A stretch of 47,401 nt of DNA from Betaproteobacteria bacterium (GTDB taxonomy: Bacteria > Pseudomonadota > Gammaproteobacteria > Burkholderiales > CAIKXV01): assembly GCA_947457885.1 (NCBI GenBank), contig CANGXU010000008.1, positions 1 to 47,401 on the forward strand, given 5' to 3'. Positions 1 through 10,307 of this stretch are shown here, one piece after another. Position numbers and translations under genes: made by a program. The first letter of the stretch is position 1; each line of letters opens with the position of its first letter. The notes beneath the pieces were generated by a model, which was not told the origin of the DNA, ran no database searches, and was given only the letters and a program-made list of their open reading frames with translations.

Positions 1-1
1 C

Positions 2-871
2 GACAACGAGATCCTGCTGCAGAACCCGGACGAGCAGATCGTCGAGATGAACAACGGCTGCATCTGCTGCACGGTGCGCGGCGACCTGATCCGCATCCTT
101 GGTGAGCTCGAGAAGAAGCACCGCAAGCTGGCCTTCGAGCGCGTGATCATCGAGACCACCGGTCTCGCAGACCCTGCACCGGTGGCACAGACGTTCTTCG
201 TCGACGAATCGATCAGCGAGGCCTACCTGCTCGACTCGATCGTCACGGTGGTCGATGCGAAGCACGCACCGCTGCAACTCGACGAACACCACGAGGCCCA
301 GGAGCAGGTCGGATTCGCCGACCGCATCCTGCTCTCGAAGACAGACCTGGTTGCGGAAGAAGAAGTCGTCGCGCTGGTCGAGCGGCTGCGGCGCATGAAC
401 CCGCGCGCACCGGTGAAGCGGGTGCATTTCGGCGAAGCTGACATCCGCGAACTGCTCGACGTGCGCGGTTTCAACCTGAATTCCATCCTTGAGATCGAGC
501 CGGCGTTCCTGGAAGACGTCACGCACGAGCATGACGACGAGATCGGATCTTTCGCCTGGCGCGAAGATCGTCCGTTCGACATGGCGAAGCTCGAGGATTT
601 CCTGGACGGCGTGATCCGCTTCTACGGACAGGACCTGCTGTGCTACAAGGGCGTGCTCAATGTCGCCGGCGAGGACACGCGCATGGTGTTCCAGGGCGTG
701 CACATGATGATGGGCGGCTCTGCCGGCCGGCGCTGGCTGGCCGGCGAGAAGCGCACCAGCACGATGGTGTTCATCGGCCGCAACCTGCCGCGCGAACTGC
801 TCGAGCAGGGGCTGGCCCTGTGCGTCGAGGGCGCGCCCGAGCCGGCCGCGCCCGGCGCGGCTGTACGTTGA
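2..871 (+). CDS. CobW/COG0523 family P-loop GTPase (5' end missing)
   Basis: This is the C-terminal part of a G3E-class GTPase of the CobW/YjiA/YeiR group. These cytoplasmic proteins bind a transition metal, often Zn(II), and are thought to hand it to client enzymes with GTP hydrolysis. The reading frame is open from the window edge. The visible part starts just before the metal-binding CxCC motif ([12 protein letters not shown]), continues through an ETTGLADP switch-like segment and an SKTD guanine-specificity motif, and ends in the CobW C-terminal domain. The Walker A loop must lie upstream of the window. Only 10 bases separate it from a second CobW gene, so the two are probably co-transcribed. 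The zinc assignment rests on the neighbours (second CobW, DUF3299, ZnuD-like receptor), not on this fragment. Confidence 0.93.
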   Translation, partial: DNEILLQNPDEQIVEMNNGCICCTVRGDLIRILGELEKKHRKLAFERVIIETTGLADPAPVAQTFFVDESISEAYLLDSIVTVVDAKHAPLQLDEHHEAQEQVGFADRILLSKTDLVAEEEVVALVERLRRMNPRAPVKRVHFGEADIRELLDVRGFNLNSILEIEPAFLEDVTHEHDDEIGSFAWREDRPFDMAKLEDFLDGVIRFYGQDLLCYKGVLNVAGEDTRMVFQGVHMMMGGSAGRRWLAGEKRTSTMVFIGRNLPRELLEQGLALCVEGAPEPAAPGAAVR

Positions 872-881
872 AGATCCCGCC

Positions 882-2159
<1,278 letters not shown>

Positions 2160-2240
2160 CTTCAAGGCGGTATCCCGGGCACGCTGCACGCCTGCTGCTG
2201 CTCGTGACGCGCGCCGCAAGCCGCGATAACCTCCTTCCCC

Positions 2241-2930
2241 ATGACTGTCCTCGAAGTCAACGCCCTGTCGCACCGCTACGGCAATGCCACCGTGGTGGAA
2301 ATGCCTGCCTGGTCGGTCGAGGCGGGCGAGCCGTGGCTGTTGCTGGGCGCCTCGGGCAGCGGCAAGACCACGCTGCTGCACTGCCTGGCCGGCATCCTGG
2401 TGCCGACGCAGGGCTCGGTAAAGGTTGGCGGCACCGAGCTCGGCTCGCTGCACGGCTCGGCGCTGGACCGCTTCCGTGGCCGGCACATCGGGCTGCTGCC
2501 GCAGCGCCTGCACCTGATCGACTGCCTCAGCGTGATCGACAACCTGCTGCTGGCTCAGTATGCCGCTGGCCTGCCGCGCGATGCCGCAGCTGCTCGCGGC
2601 GCGCTGGAGACCCTCGGCCTGGCCGGGCGCGCGCATGAGCGTCCGCACCGCCTGTCGTTCGGGCAGCAGCAGCGGGTAGCGCTCGCGCGTGCGCTGATCA
2701 ACCGGCCGACGCTGGTGCTGGCCGACGAGCCGACCTCCAATCTCGACGACGCGAACTGCTCGGCGGCGCTCGATCTGCTGCTCGACCAGGCCAGCCGCAG
2801 CGGCGCGGCGCTGGTGATCGCCACGCACGACCAGCGGGTCAAGGGGCGCATCGAGCGGCGCGTTGAACTGGCCGGCGGGAAAGTGGTCTCCGACATGGAT
2901 CCCGCCGCCGGGCAGATGGTGCTGGCATGA
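2241..2930 (+). CDS. ABC transporter ATP-binding protein, LolD/MacB-like
   Basis: A 229-residue ATPase with Walker A GASGSGKT (36-43), an LSFGQQQ signature (138-144), Walker B LVLADEP (about 158-164) and a downstream switch histidine in ATHDQ. Length and signature place it with the LolD/MacB/FtsE group that pairs with FtsX-type permeases. It overlaps the permease gene by four bases (ATGA), so the two are translationally coupled and form one transporter at the inner membrane. Such ATPase-permease pairs next to DUF3299 proteins occur in Zur-linked clusters of other proteobacteria, from general recollection. The substrate is unproven: zinc-related export, lipoprotein handling or an energised envelope process are all possible. 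Confidence 0.93.
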   Translation: MTVLEVNALSHRYGNATVVEMPAWSVEAGEPWLLLGASGSGKTTLLHCLAGILVPTQGSVKVGGTELGSLHGSALDRFRGRHIGLLPQRLHLIDCLSVIDNLLLAQYAAGLPRDAAAARGALETLGLAGRAHERPHRLSFGQQQRVALARALINRPTLVLADEPTSNLDDANCSAALDLLLDQASRSGAALVIATHDQRVKGRIERRVELAGGKVVSDMDPAAGQMVLA

Positions 2931-4372
2931 ACCTGTTTACCCTCGCGGTGGCTTACCTGCGCTCGCGCCTGCTTGCCTCGGTCCTGCAGGTCCTGCTGCT
3001 TGCCATCGGGCTGGCATCGATCGTCGCGATGCTGCTGGTCAGTACGCAGTTGGCCGACCGGGTCGAGCGCGATACGAGGGGCATCGACCTGGTAGTCGGT
3101 GCCAAGGGCAGTCCGCTGCAGCTGGTCCTGTCGTCGGTGTTCCATGTCGACTCGCCGACCGGAAACATTCCGTATGCCGAGGCGATGAAGCTGAGCCGGC
3201 ATCCGCTGGTGAAGAAGGCGATTCCGCTGGCGCTCGGCGACACCTGGCGCGGATACCGCATCGTCGGCACCGAGCATGCACTGGTCGAGCACTATGGTGC
3301 ATCGCTCGCGTCCGGCAGGCTCTGGTCGGGCCAGATGCAGGCGGTGGTCGGTGCCGAAGCCGCGCGCGCCGGCGGGGCGGGTGGCTCGCCGCTCAAGCTC
3401 GGCGACACCGTCGTCGGCTCGCATGGCCTGGTCGACGGCGGCGCGGCGCATGATGAACACCCCTATGAAGTGGTCGGCATCCTGGCACCCACCGGGGGCG
3501 TGATCGATCGGCTGGTCCTTGTGAGCGTCGAGACGGTCTGGGACGTGCACCCGCTTCCGCCGGGTGCGGTGGCCACGCTGCCCGGTTCGCCTGCCGCTGC
3601 CGCCCCGGCTCCTACAGCCGGGGCGGCACCGGCGCGGGACGACGGCCATGGCCATGCCGGCCACTCTCATGCCCGTCCGGCCGCGAAGGCAGGCGCGAAG
3701 CCCCATTCGCATTCACATGCGCCTGCGCACGACCACCCGCACGATGGCCCGCGCGACAGCGCGGCCTCGGCCGGTAGCCCCGGCGGTGATGTCGCTGGCG
3801 CCGGCGGCAGCACGAAGCCGGCCCCGGGGCGCGAGCTTACGGCGCTGCTCATCCAGTATTCCTCGCCGATGGCGGCTGCCCAGTTGCCACGCCTGGTCAA
3901 TGCAGGGACCGCGATGCAGGCAGCTTCGCCGGCGGCCGAGAGCGTCCGCCTGAACCGGCTGGTCGGGGTGGGCGTCGAGACGCTGCGCGTATTCGCCTGG
4001 GTGTTGCTGGTTGCTGCGGGTCTGGCACTGTTCATCAGCCTGTACGGCACCCTGTCCGAACGCAGTCGCGACCTCGCGATGCTGCGGGTGCTCGGCATCC
4101 GCCGCCGTGCGCTGCTCGCGCTGATGTTGCTCGAAGGCCTGCTGCTGTGCGCAGCCGGCGGGACGATCGGATTGCTGGCGGGCCATGGGCTGACCGAATG
4201 GCTGGCCCGCAGCGTGCCCGCGCTATCGCAGTGGGCGCTCACTGGTTGGACCCTCGCGCCGGGCGAGGGCTGGCTGATCGCCCTGGCGCTGCTGATCGGC
4301 GGCGTTGCCTCCATGCTGCCCGCGGTGCTAGCCTATCGAATCGATATTGCGAAAGTGCTCGCCCGGGGCTGA
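2927..4372 (+). CDS. FtsX/MacB-type ABC permease with histidine-rich periplasmic insert
   Basis: A 481-residue permease with one N-terminal membrane segment (about 16-38), a large periplasmic domain, and three C-terminal membrane segments (about 345-470). This is the FtsX-like type VII ABC topology. The periplasmic domain is interrupted by a low-complexity stretch in which residues 241-272 contain ten histidines (for example HGHAGHSH and HDHPH), flanked by Ala/Pro/Gly linkers. Such segments typically bind Zn, Ni or Co. The family normally has no such insert, and in comparable clusters the histidine-rich element is, as far as I recall, a separate protein. Start ATG overlaps the ATPase stop. 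Together with CobW and a ZnuD-like receptor this supports a metal-related role; direction of transport is unknown. Confidence 0.92.
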   Translation: MNLFTLAVAYLRSRLLASVLQVLLLAIGLASIVAMLLVSTQLADRVERDTRGIDLVVGAKGSPLQLVLSSVFHVDSPTGNIPYAEAMKLSRHPLVKKAIPLALGDTWRGYRIVGTEHALVEHYGASLASGRLWSGQMQAVVGAEAARAGGAGGSPLKLGDTVVGSHGLVDGGAAHDEHPYEVVGILAPTGGVIDRLVLVSVETVWDVHPLPPGAVATLPGSPAAAAPAPTAGAAPARDDGHGHAGHSHARPAAKAGAKPHSHSHAPAHDHPHDGPRDSAASAGSPGGDVAGAGGSTKPAPGRELTALLIQYSSPMAAAQLPRLVNAGTAMQAASPAAESVRLNRLVGVGVETLRVFAWVLLVAAGLALFISLYGTLSERSRDLAMLRVLGIRRRALLALMLLEGLLLCAAGGTIGLLAGHGLTEWLARSVPALSQWALTGWTLAPGEGWLIALALLIGGVASMLPAVLAYRIDIAKVLARG

Positions 4373-4411
4373 CGCCGTACGGCGTCGTGCCTGGGCAGAC
4401 AGCCCGAGATC

Positions 4412-4921
4412 TTGTCCACGTTCAAATGGTTGCCCTGGGTCGTGCTGGTCGCGCTGGCTGCGCCGGCGGCGTTCGCCTTCAAGACGCCGACGCGTGACGA
4501 AGCGGTGTTCACGTCGCCCATTCCGCCGCAGTTCCAGCAGAAGGCGCTCGACGAGAAAGACGGTACGCTGTCCTGGCGTACGTTGGCGCAGGTGACCACG
4601 GTCAGGCAGCGCGACAAGTTCGTGCCCCAGTTCAGCCAGGCGGTGCTCGCGTTCGACAACCGTCCTGTGCGAATCCAGGGCTTCATGATGCCCCTGACCG
4701 CGGGCGACCAGCACAAGACCTTCCTGCTCAGCGCGCAGTCGCCGAGTTGTCCGTTCTGCCTGCCGGGTGGGCCCGATTCCCTGGTCGAGGTGCAGGCGCG
4801 CGCGCCGATGCGTTTCGGCGAGGAGCCCGTGACGCTGGCCGGCCGCCTGCAGCTGCTGCGCAATGATCCGGGCGGGATGTACTACCGTCTGGTGGATGCG
4901 ACGCCGGTGGTCGCGCGGTAG
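4412..4921 (+). CDS. DUF3299-like exported protein
   Basis: A 169-residue protein beginning with TTG, followed by a clear signal peptide (TFKWLPWVVLVALAAPAAFA). The mature part resembles DUF3299: a beta-rich domain with the phrase RIQGFMMPL and a downstream SCPFC pair (C113 and C116) in which the two cysteines could bind a metal or form a disulfide. It follows the permease by 39 bases and precedes a strong intrinsic terminator, so it is the last gene of the CobW-ABC operon. DUF3299 has no settled function; the cluster suggests a periplasmic partner of the ABC system in zinc homeostasis. No ATG is available at this position, and no convincing Shine-Dalgarno precedes the TTG, so the exact start is uncertain. 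Confidence 0.85.
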   Translation: MSTFKWLPWVVLVALAAPAAFAFKTPTRDEAVFTSPIPPQFQQKALDEKDGTLSWRTLAQVTTVRQRDKFVPQFSQAVLAFDNRPVRIQGFMMPLTAGDQHKTFLLSAQSPSCPFCLPGGPDSLVEVQARAPMRFGEEPVTLAGRLQLLRNDPGGMYYRLVDATPVVAR

Positions 4922-4945
4922 CGCTGCGTAATCGGGTCGACATCG

Positions 4946-4971
4946 AAGGGGAGCCGCCGGCTCCCCTTTTT
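4946..4971 (+). terminator. Intrinsic terminator closing the CobW-ABC-DUF3299 operon
   Basis: A perfect 10-bp stem (AAGGGGAGCC / GGCTCCCCTT) with a three-base loop is followed by T residues, 25 bases after the DUF3299 stop codon. This is the clearest intrinsic terminator on the plus strand of the window. It separates this operon from the receptor gene downstream. Confidence 0.9.
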
Positions 4972-5010
4972 GTTGCCCGGTCGCCTGCCTGTGCGCCCGC
5001 AGTGCAGTGC

Positions 5011-5064
5011 ATTGCATTCGCAATCGCATTGCGTTATCGTTCTTACAAATGCAACATGATTGCA
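5011..5064 (+). promoter_or_regulatory. Candidate promoter/operator of the ZnuD-like receptor gene
   Basis: Between terminator and receptor gene lies a block of repeated sequences. TTGCATT is at 5012, TTGCGTT at 5029 (17 bases later), AATGCAA in inverted orientation at 5048, and a second palindrome TGCAA-CATGA-TTGCA at 5050-5064. A small perfect palindrome GCAAT-CGC-ATTGC is at 5020-5032. A possible sigma70 promoter is TTGCAT (5012-5017), 17-base spacer, TATCGT (5035-5040). Overlap of palindromes with the promoter fits repression. Zur is the inferred regulator from gene content, but the sequence does not match the classical Zur box well. Confidence 0.45.
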
Positions 5065-5105
5065 AAAAAACGGGTTGCGCCGGATGCGCATCAGGGGGAA
5101 GGCAG

Positions 5106-7154
5106 ATGTCCACGCACGCTTGGTCCAGAATGGCTGCAATGATTGCAGGCGCACTCGCCTGCGCGAACGCGTCCGGTCAGTCGGCGCAGCCACAGGCTGC
5201 GCCGCGCCCGGTGGTCGAACTGCCACCGGTGGTGGTCACCGCGAATCCGCTGGGCAGCGCGCTGTTCGACCTCGCCGTGCCGATCACCGTGCTTGAGGGC
5301 GAGGCGCTGCGGCAGCGCCGTGCGCCGTCGCTCGGCGAGACGCTCAATGGCGAGCCGGGCGTCTCTTCCAGCTATTTCGGGCCGGGCGCCAGCCGGCCGG
5401 TGATCCGCGGCCTCGATGGCGAACGCATCCGCATCCTGTCCAACGGCGTGGCGAACCTCGATGCGTCAGGCACCAGCGTCGACCACGCGGTGTCGATCGA
5501 TCCGCTGTTGGTCGAGCGTATCGAGGTCGTGCGTGGCCCGGCCGCAATCCTGTACGGCGGTTCGGCGGTCGGTGGCGTGGTCAACGTCGTCGACAGCCGT
5601 ATCGCGACCGAGAACAATCCGCGCGGGGTGACCGGAGCAGTCGATACCCGCTTCGGCTCGAACGATCGCGAGAACGCTGTCGTGGGCCGCGTCGACTTCG
5701 GCCTGGAGGGCGGTCTCAACCTGCACTTCGATGCTTTCCGGCGCGATACCGATGACCTGCGCATCCCCGGCTTCGCGCGTTCCGCGCGATCGCGTGCGAC
5801 CACGCCGCCGCCCAGCGGCGTCGAGACCAGCGGCACGCTGGTGAACAGTTCCACCCGGTCGGACGGCGGCGCGGTGGGGGCGTCCTATGTCTGGTCGCAA
5901 GGCTACTTCGGTGGCAGCGTATCCAGCCTGAACTCTACCTATGGCACTGTGCAGGAACCGGAGGTGTCGATCAAGCTCGACCAGACCCGGATCGACCTCG
6001 CCGGCGAGCGGCGGGACATCGTGGCATTCGACGCAGTGCGCTTCAAGTTTGGCCGCAGCAGCTACCGCCATGCAGAGATCGATGCTGGCACTGTCGGCAC
6101 CGTGTTCCGCAACCAGGGTTTCGACATGCGCGTCGAAGCCGTGCACAAGCCGATCGGTCTTTTCCGCGGCACCATCGGCTTCCAGTCGACCCGTTTCGAG
6201 TTCGAGGCAGTGGGCGACGAGGCCTTCCTGCCCCGGACTTCAAACCGCACCAACGGCGTGTTCCTGTTCGAGGAAGTGAAGATCGACGCCCTGACGCTGC
6301 AGGCGGGCGGTCGCCTCGAGCGGAACAGCGTCGGCGCACTGGACGACCCGAACTTCGGTCCGGCAGAGACGCGCAACTTCACCGCGCAGAGCGGATCGAT
6401 CGGCGGCGTGTACAGCCTGAACCGGGCGTACGCGGTCGCGCTCAACCTGTCGCGCACCGAGCGTGCGCCCAACTACCAGGAACTGTTCGCGAACGGCCCG
6501 CACATCGCGACCAATGCTTTCGAGATCGGCAACCGTTCGTTCGGGCTCGAGGTGTCGAATGCGGTCGACCTGTCGCTGCGCAAGCGCGAAGGGCGCGTGA
6601 CCGGCAGTGCCGGCGTGTTCTACAACCGGTTCTCCAACTTCATCGCGCTGGTGTCGGACGCCACTTTCGTCGACCCGGATGCCGGGCGCAACCTGCCCGG
6701 GCTGCGCTACACCGGCGTGCCCGCGGAGTTCAAGGGCGCCGAGGCGTCTGCGCGCGTGTTGCTGGTCGATCGGCCGTACCGGATCGCGCTCGACCTCAAG
6801 GGCGACATCACCCGCGCCGAGAACACGGATACCGGCCAACCGTTGCCGCGCATCTCGCCGATGCGTTTCGGTGGCGGACTTTCGTTCGAGCAGGGTCCTC
6901 TGACCGCCCGCCTGGATGCGATGCGCGTGCGCGGGCAGGATCGTGTCTCCGCAGGCGAACTGCCGACCGACGGCTACACGATGGTGAACGCGAGCGTCGG
7001 CTACCGGATGAACGTCCCGATGGCGAAGCTCGACCTGTTCGTGCGGGGCGTGAACCTGCTCAACCAGGAAGCTCGCAACCATGTGTCGTTCATCAAGGAT
7101 CTCGCACCTTACGGTCGGCGCGGCATCGTGGCGGGCCTGCGCGGGACGTTCTGA
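5106..7154 (+). CDS. znuD: TonB-dependent outer-membrane receptor, ZnuD-like
   Basis: A 682-residue outer-membrane receptor predicted to import a metal, most likely Zn(II), using TonB energy. After a signal peptide comes a TonB-box-like PPVVVTAN (about 40-47), a plug domain with PVIRGLDGERIRILSNG and VERIEVVRGPAAILYGG, and a 22-stranded-barrel-sized remainder ending in Phe. Segments such as YQELFANGPHIATNAFEIGN and the C-terminal NLLNQEARNHVSF pattern match the ZnuD subfamily as I know it from Neisseria. The histidine-rich outer loop of meningococcal ZnuD is not seen here. I chose ATG 5106 because GGGGGAAGG lies just upstream; an in-frame ATG at 5007 would be inside the promoter region. ZnuD genes are usually Zur-repressed. 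Confidence 0.88.
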   Translation: MSTHAWSRMAAMIAGALACANASGQSAQPQAAPRPVVELPPVVVTANPLGSALFDLAVPITVLEGEALRQRRAPSLGETLNGEPGVSSSYFGPGASRPVIRGLDGERIRILSNGVANLDASGTSVDHAVSIDPLLVERIEVVRGPAAILYGGSAVGGVVNVVDSRIATENNPRGVTGAVDTRFGSNDRENAVVGRVDFGLEGGLNLHFDAFRRDTDDLRIPGFARSARSRATTPPPSGVETSGTLVNSSTRSDGGAVGASYVWSQGYFGGSVSSLNSTYGTVQEPEVSIKLDQTRIDLAGERRDIVAFDAVRFKFGRSSYRHAEIDAGTVGTVFRNQGFDMRVEAVHKPIGLFRGTIGFQSTRFEFEAVGDEAFLPRTSNRTNGVFLFEEVKIDALTLQAGGRLERNSVGALDDPNFGPAETRNFTAQSGSIGGVYSLNRAYAVALNLSRTERAPNYQELFANGPHIATNAFEIGNRSFGLEVSNAVDLSLRKREGRVTGSAGVFYNRFSNFIALVSDATFVDPDAGRNLPGLRYTGVPAEFKGAEASARVLLVDRPYRIALDLKGDITRAENTDTGQPLPRISPMRFGGGLSFEQGPLTARLDAMRVRGQDRVSAGELPTDGYTMVNASVGYRMNVPMAKLDLFVRGVNLLNQEARNHVSFIKDLAPYGRRGIVAGLRGTF

Positions 7155-7160
7155 CCGGGG

Positions 7161-7186
7161 CGGGTACCTTCGCCGGACGGTGCCCG
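7161..7186 (+). terminator. GC-rich hairpin after the receptor gene
   Basis: An 8-bp stem with one G-T wobble (CGGGTACC / GGTGCCCG) and a ten-base loop starts six bases after the receptor stop. There is no T-tract, so it may be a weak terminator or an mRNA-stabilising hairpin. Confidence 0.35.
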
Positions 7187-7213
7187 ACAGCCGGTCGCGG
7201 GTGTCCGGCTGCG

Positions 7214-7219
7214 TATAAT
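7214..7219 (+). promoter_or_regulatory. Candidate -10 element upstream of hslV
   Basis: A perfect TATAAT lies 29 bases before the hslV start. No good -35 is present at normal spacing, and I do not see a sigma32-type -10 (CCCCATNT) although hslVU is usually heat-induced. Confidence 0.4.
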
Positions 7220-7248
7220 CGTGGGTCAGACTCGTCCGGCCCAGCCCA

Positions 7249-7797
7249 ATGCAGCAGTTCGAAGGCACGACCATCCTTTCCGTCCGCCGTGGCCCGATCG
7301 TCGCGCTCGGTGGTGACGGGCAAGTCACGCTCGGCAACATCGTGATCAAATCGACCGCGCGCAAGGTGCGACGGCTTTACCACGAGAAGATCCTCGCTGG
7401 TTTCGCCGGCGGTACCGCGGATGCGTTCACGCTGTTCGAACGGTTCGAAGCCAAGCTCGAAAAGCACCAGGGCCACCTGCTGCGCTCGGCGGTCGAACTG
7501 GCGAAGGACTGGCGCACCGACCGCGTACTGCGCCGGCTCGAGGCGATGCTCGCCATCGCCGATCGCGACCATTCGCTGGTGATCACCGGTGCCGGTGACG
7601 TACTGGAACCGGAGCATGGCATCGTCGCGATCGGCAGCGGTGGTGCCTATGCGCAGGCCGCAGCGCGCGCGCTGCTGGAGTCCACCGACCTGGCGCCAGT
7701 CGAGGTGGTGAAGCGCTCACTGTCGATCGCGGGCGAGATCTGCATCTACACCAACCAGAACCACGTGATCGAAGAGCTTCCCGGCCCCGCGGCCTGA
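7249..7797 (+). CDS. hslV: ATP-dependent protease peptidase subunit HslV
   Basis: A 182-residue proteasome-beta-like peptidase that forms the double hexameric core of the cytoplasmic HslUV (ClpQY) protease. The N-terminus reads [15 protein letters not shown]; processing before T7 would expose the catalytic N-terminal threonine. The lysine in STARKVRR corresponds to the conserved active-site lysine. The C-terminal region includes the [15 protein letters not shown] and ICIYTNQNH family signatures. Length is typical. It is followed 32 bases later by hslU, the ATPase partner, in the usual hslV-hslU order. Expression is probably from the TATAAT-bearing region just upstream. Confidence 0.98.
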   Translation: MQQFEGTTILSVRRGPIVALGGDGQVTLGNIVIKSTARKVRRLYHEKILAGFAGGTADAFTLFERFEAKLEKHQGHLLRSAVELAKDWRTDRVLRRLEAMLAIADRDHSLVITGAGDVLEPEHGIVAIGSGGAYAQAAARALLESTDLAPVEVVKRSLSIAGEICIYTNQNHVIEELPGPAA

Positions 7798-7829
7798 TCC
7801 CGGCCCGGACCTATGGCCATGACCAAACA

Positions 7830-9170
7830 ATGAGCGCAATGACTCCGCAGGAAATCGTCCATGAACTCGACAAGCACATCGTCGGGCAGCAGGCGGCCAA
7901 GCGTGCGGTGGCGATCGCGCTGCGCAACCGCTGGCGGCGGGCGCAGGTCGACGAATCCCTGCGCCACGAGATCACGCCGAAGAACATCCTGATGATCGGC
8001 CCGACCGGTGTCGGCAAGACCGAGATCGCACGCCGGCTTGCACGGCTGGCAGATGCCCCGTTCATCAAGGTCGAGGCAACGAAGTTCACCGAGGTCGGCT
8101 ATGTCGGCCGCGACGTCGACACGATCATCCGCGACCTCGCCGAAGCAGCGATCAAGCAGGGGCGCGAGGCCGAGATGCGCCGGATGCGCCACCGTGCCTC
8201 GGATGCCGCCGAGGAACGCGTGCTCGATGCGCTGCTGCCACCGGCACGGGACATGGGCTTCCAGGCCGACGCATCAGATCGCAGCGACCGCACCTCGAGC
8301 ACCCGTCAGAAGTTCCGCAAGATGCTGCGCGAGGGTGAACTCGACGACAAGGAGATCGAGATCGACGTCGCGGCGGTCAACCCGCAGGTGGAGATCATGG
8401 CGCCACCCGGGATGGAGGAACTCACCTCGCAGATCCAGGGCATGTTCCACAACATGGGTGGGGTACGCCGCAAGACCCGCAAGCTGCGCATCCGAGAGGC
8501 GATGCGCCTGCTTACCGACGAGGAGGCGTCGAAGCTGGTCAACGATGACGAACTGAAGCAGCGTGCGCTGACGAATGTCGAGCAGAACGGCATCGTGTTC
8601 ATCGACGAGTTCGACAAGATCGCCACGCGCAGCGAAGGCTCGGGCGTGGACGTGTCGCGCCAGGGCGTGCAGCGCGACCTGCTGCCGCTGGTCGAGGGTA
8701 CGGCCGTGACGACCAAATACGGGATGATCCGTACCGACCATATCCTGTTCATCGCCAGCGGTGCGTTCCATCTCACCAGGCCGTCCGACCTGATTCCGGA
8801 GATGCAGGGGCGGTTCCCGATCCGCGTCGAACTTGATTCGCTGACCGTCGGCGACTTCGAGCAGATACTGACCGCGACCGACGCCTGTCTCACCCGCCAG
8901 TACGAGGCGCTCATGCGCACCGAGGGCGTGGCCCTGACGTTCCGCCCGGATGGCATCCGCCGTCTGGCCGAGATCGCCTGGCAGGTGAACGAGCGGGTGG
9001 AGAATATCGGCGCACGTCGGCTCTACACGGTGATGGAGAAACTGCTCGAAGAGCTCTCGTTCAGCGCACCGAAGCAGTCCGGCGATACCGTTGTGATCGA
9101 TGCACCGTACGTCGACGCCCGCCTGAAGGATCTCGCAGGCAGCGAGGATCTCGCCCGGTACGTGCTCTAG
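7830..9170 (+). CDS. hslU: HslU ATPase subunit of the HslUV protease
   Basis: A 446-residue AAA+ unfoldase of the HslUV complex. Walker A is GPTGVGKT (57-64), Walker B is [10 protein letters not shown] (D259, E260), and GYVGRD is the pore loop. The I domain lies between the two Walker motifs (about 110-235), and the family C-terminus RYVL, which inserts into HslV, is present. The start is ATG 7830; a second in-frame ATG three codons later is also possible. It is co-transcribed with hslV and converges on rlpA, with a perfect hairpin between the two stop codons. Confidence 0.98.
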   Translation: MSAMTPQEIVHELDKHIVGQQAAKRAVAIALRNRWRRAQVDESLRHEITPKNILMIGPTGVGKTEIARRLARLADAPFIKVEATKFTEVGYVGRDVDTIIRDLAEAAIKQGREAEMRRMRHRASDAAEERVLDALLPPARDMGFQADASDRSDRTSSTRQKFRKMLREGELDDKEIEIDVAAVNPQVEIMAPPGMEELTSQIQGMFHNMGGVRRKTRKLRIREAMRLLTDEEASKLVNDDELKQRALTNVEQNGIVFIDEFDKIATRSEGSGVDVSRQGVQRDLLPLVEGTAVTTKYGMIRTDHILFIASGAFHLTRPSDLIPEMQGRFPIRVELDSLTVGDFEQILTATDACLTRQYEALMRTEGVALTFRPDGIRRLAEIAWQVNERVENIGARRLYTVMEKLLEELSFSAPKQSGDTVVIDAPYVDARLKDLAGSEDLARYVL

Positions 9171-9177
9171 CAGCTCT

Positions 9178-9198
9178 CCGGGCAGGAGCGCTGCCCGG
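9178..9198. terminator. Hairpin between convergent hslU and rlpA
   Basis: A perfect 8-bp stem (CCGGGCAG / CTGCCCGG) with a five-base loop fills the 30-base gap between the hslU and rlpA stops. It could end transcription from both sides, though neither strand has a T-tract. Confidence 0.5.
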
Positions 9199-9200
9199 CC

Positions 9201-10307
9201 CTAGCGTACGGCCAGGACAGGCTTGATGTTGAGCCTGCGCATCAGCGACTCTGCCGCGGTGCGTGCCTCGCGCTCGCCGGCGTAGGGGCCGAGGTGTATC
9301 CGGTGCAGGCCGCGCGACTGGTGGACGTGAGCGAGCTTCGCCGCTTCGCCGAGTTCCGGGCGGATGCGCCCGAGGAAGGTATCGGCATTGTTCCGGTCGC
9401 CGAACGCGCCCAGTTGCAGGAATACGCCGCCGGACTCCGATGCCAGCGGCAGTGCGCCCGTGCGTGCCGGGAGTTCGGCCGGGCTGGCTGGCGCCGTCGC
9501 GACGGCGGGCGGTGCGGGAAGCGCTGCCTCGACGAGGGGCTGCGATGGCGGACGCGGCGCGACCGTCGGTGCCGCCGTCCGTGGCGCGGGTGCGCGCGAA
9601 GCCAGGGTCGAGGTATCGGCAGGCCAGTTGATGCCGGGGATCAGCTTCTCGACTTCGACGGTCGCGCTACCGGCTTCGACATAGCCCAGCCGGAACGCCG
9701 CCGCGTAGGACAGATCGATCAGCCGCTCGCCCAGGAACGGGCCACGGTCGTTGATCCGTACGACCACTCGCCTGCCGTTGGCGACGTTGGTCACGCGGAC
9801 ATAGCTCGGGATCGGCAGCGTCGGGTGGGCGCCAGTCATCTCGTACATGTCGTACACCTCGCCCGACGAAGTCTTCTGTCCGTGGTATCGCTTGCCGTAC
9901 CAGGTGGCGACACCGCGCGCGCGGTACGGTACCCGTTCGGTGATCGGCGTGTAGGCTCGGCCGAAGACCACGTACGGCCGGTTGGCGAACCGGTGCAGTG
10001 GCTCGCTGCGCGGCTCTGCATCCGGGATGGTGTCGAGGTTCGGCGGCGGATTGTCGCCGGGGCCATCGTCGAGGTAGAACGCTCCGCCGCGGCGGGCGGT
10101 GGTCTTTGCCGGTGGCCGTGCAGCAGCGGGCGCCGGCTGCGCGGCGGTATCGTCGATGGTGGTACCTGCGCTCTTCGCGCCCGCCGGGGCGGGTCCGGTG
10201 GACGCGCAGCCGGCCGCAGCCAGTGCGGCGGTGACCGCCAGCGCCAGAACGGCGTGCCGCCCCGGCGCAGCCGGCGACAGCGCCGGGGCGATCGGTGTGC
10301 GTTTCAT
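9201..10307 (-). CDS. rlpA: RlpA: septal-ring lytic transglycosylase lipoprotein with SPOR domain
   Basis: A 368-residue outer-membrane lipoprotein. The signal peptide ends in an AAGC lipobox (C34). The RlpA double-psi beta-barrel follows, with GVATWYGKRYHG, KTSSGEVYDM and VVRINDRGPF, the last holding the conserved catalytic-region aspartate. A Pro/Ala-rich linker leads to a C-terminal SPOR domain (about the last 75 residues) that binds glycan strands stripped of stem peptides. RlpA family members cleave such denuded glycans. I start at ATG 10307 because it overlaps the rodA stop (ATGA) and directly precedes the signal peptide; the longer open frame upstream is a shadow of rodA. It is the last gene of the mre/mrd operon. 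Confidence 0.96.
   Translation of the reverse strand: MKRTPIAPALSPAAPGRHAVLALAVTAALAAAGCASTGPAPAGAKSAGTTIDDTAAQPAPAAARPPAKTTARRGGAFYLDDGPGDNPPPNLDTIPDAEPRSEPLHRFANRPYVVFGRAYTPITERVPYRARGVATWYGKRYHGQKTSSGEVYDMYEMTGAHPTLPIPSYVRVTNVANGRRVVVRINDRGPFLGERLIDLSYAAAFRLGYVEAGSATVEVEKLIPGINWPADTSTLASRAPAPRTAAPTVAPRPPSQPLVEAALPAPPAVATAPASPAELPARTGALPLASESGGVFLQLGAFGDRNNADTFLGRIRPELGEAAKLAHVHQSRGLHRIHLGPYAGEREARTAAESLMRRLNIKPVLAVR

Noticed and set aside
5007..5105. Longer N-terminus for the TonB receptor starting at 5007
   Set aside because: The extra 33 residues overlap the promoter and palindromes, and a strong ribosome site and signal peptide begin at 5106.
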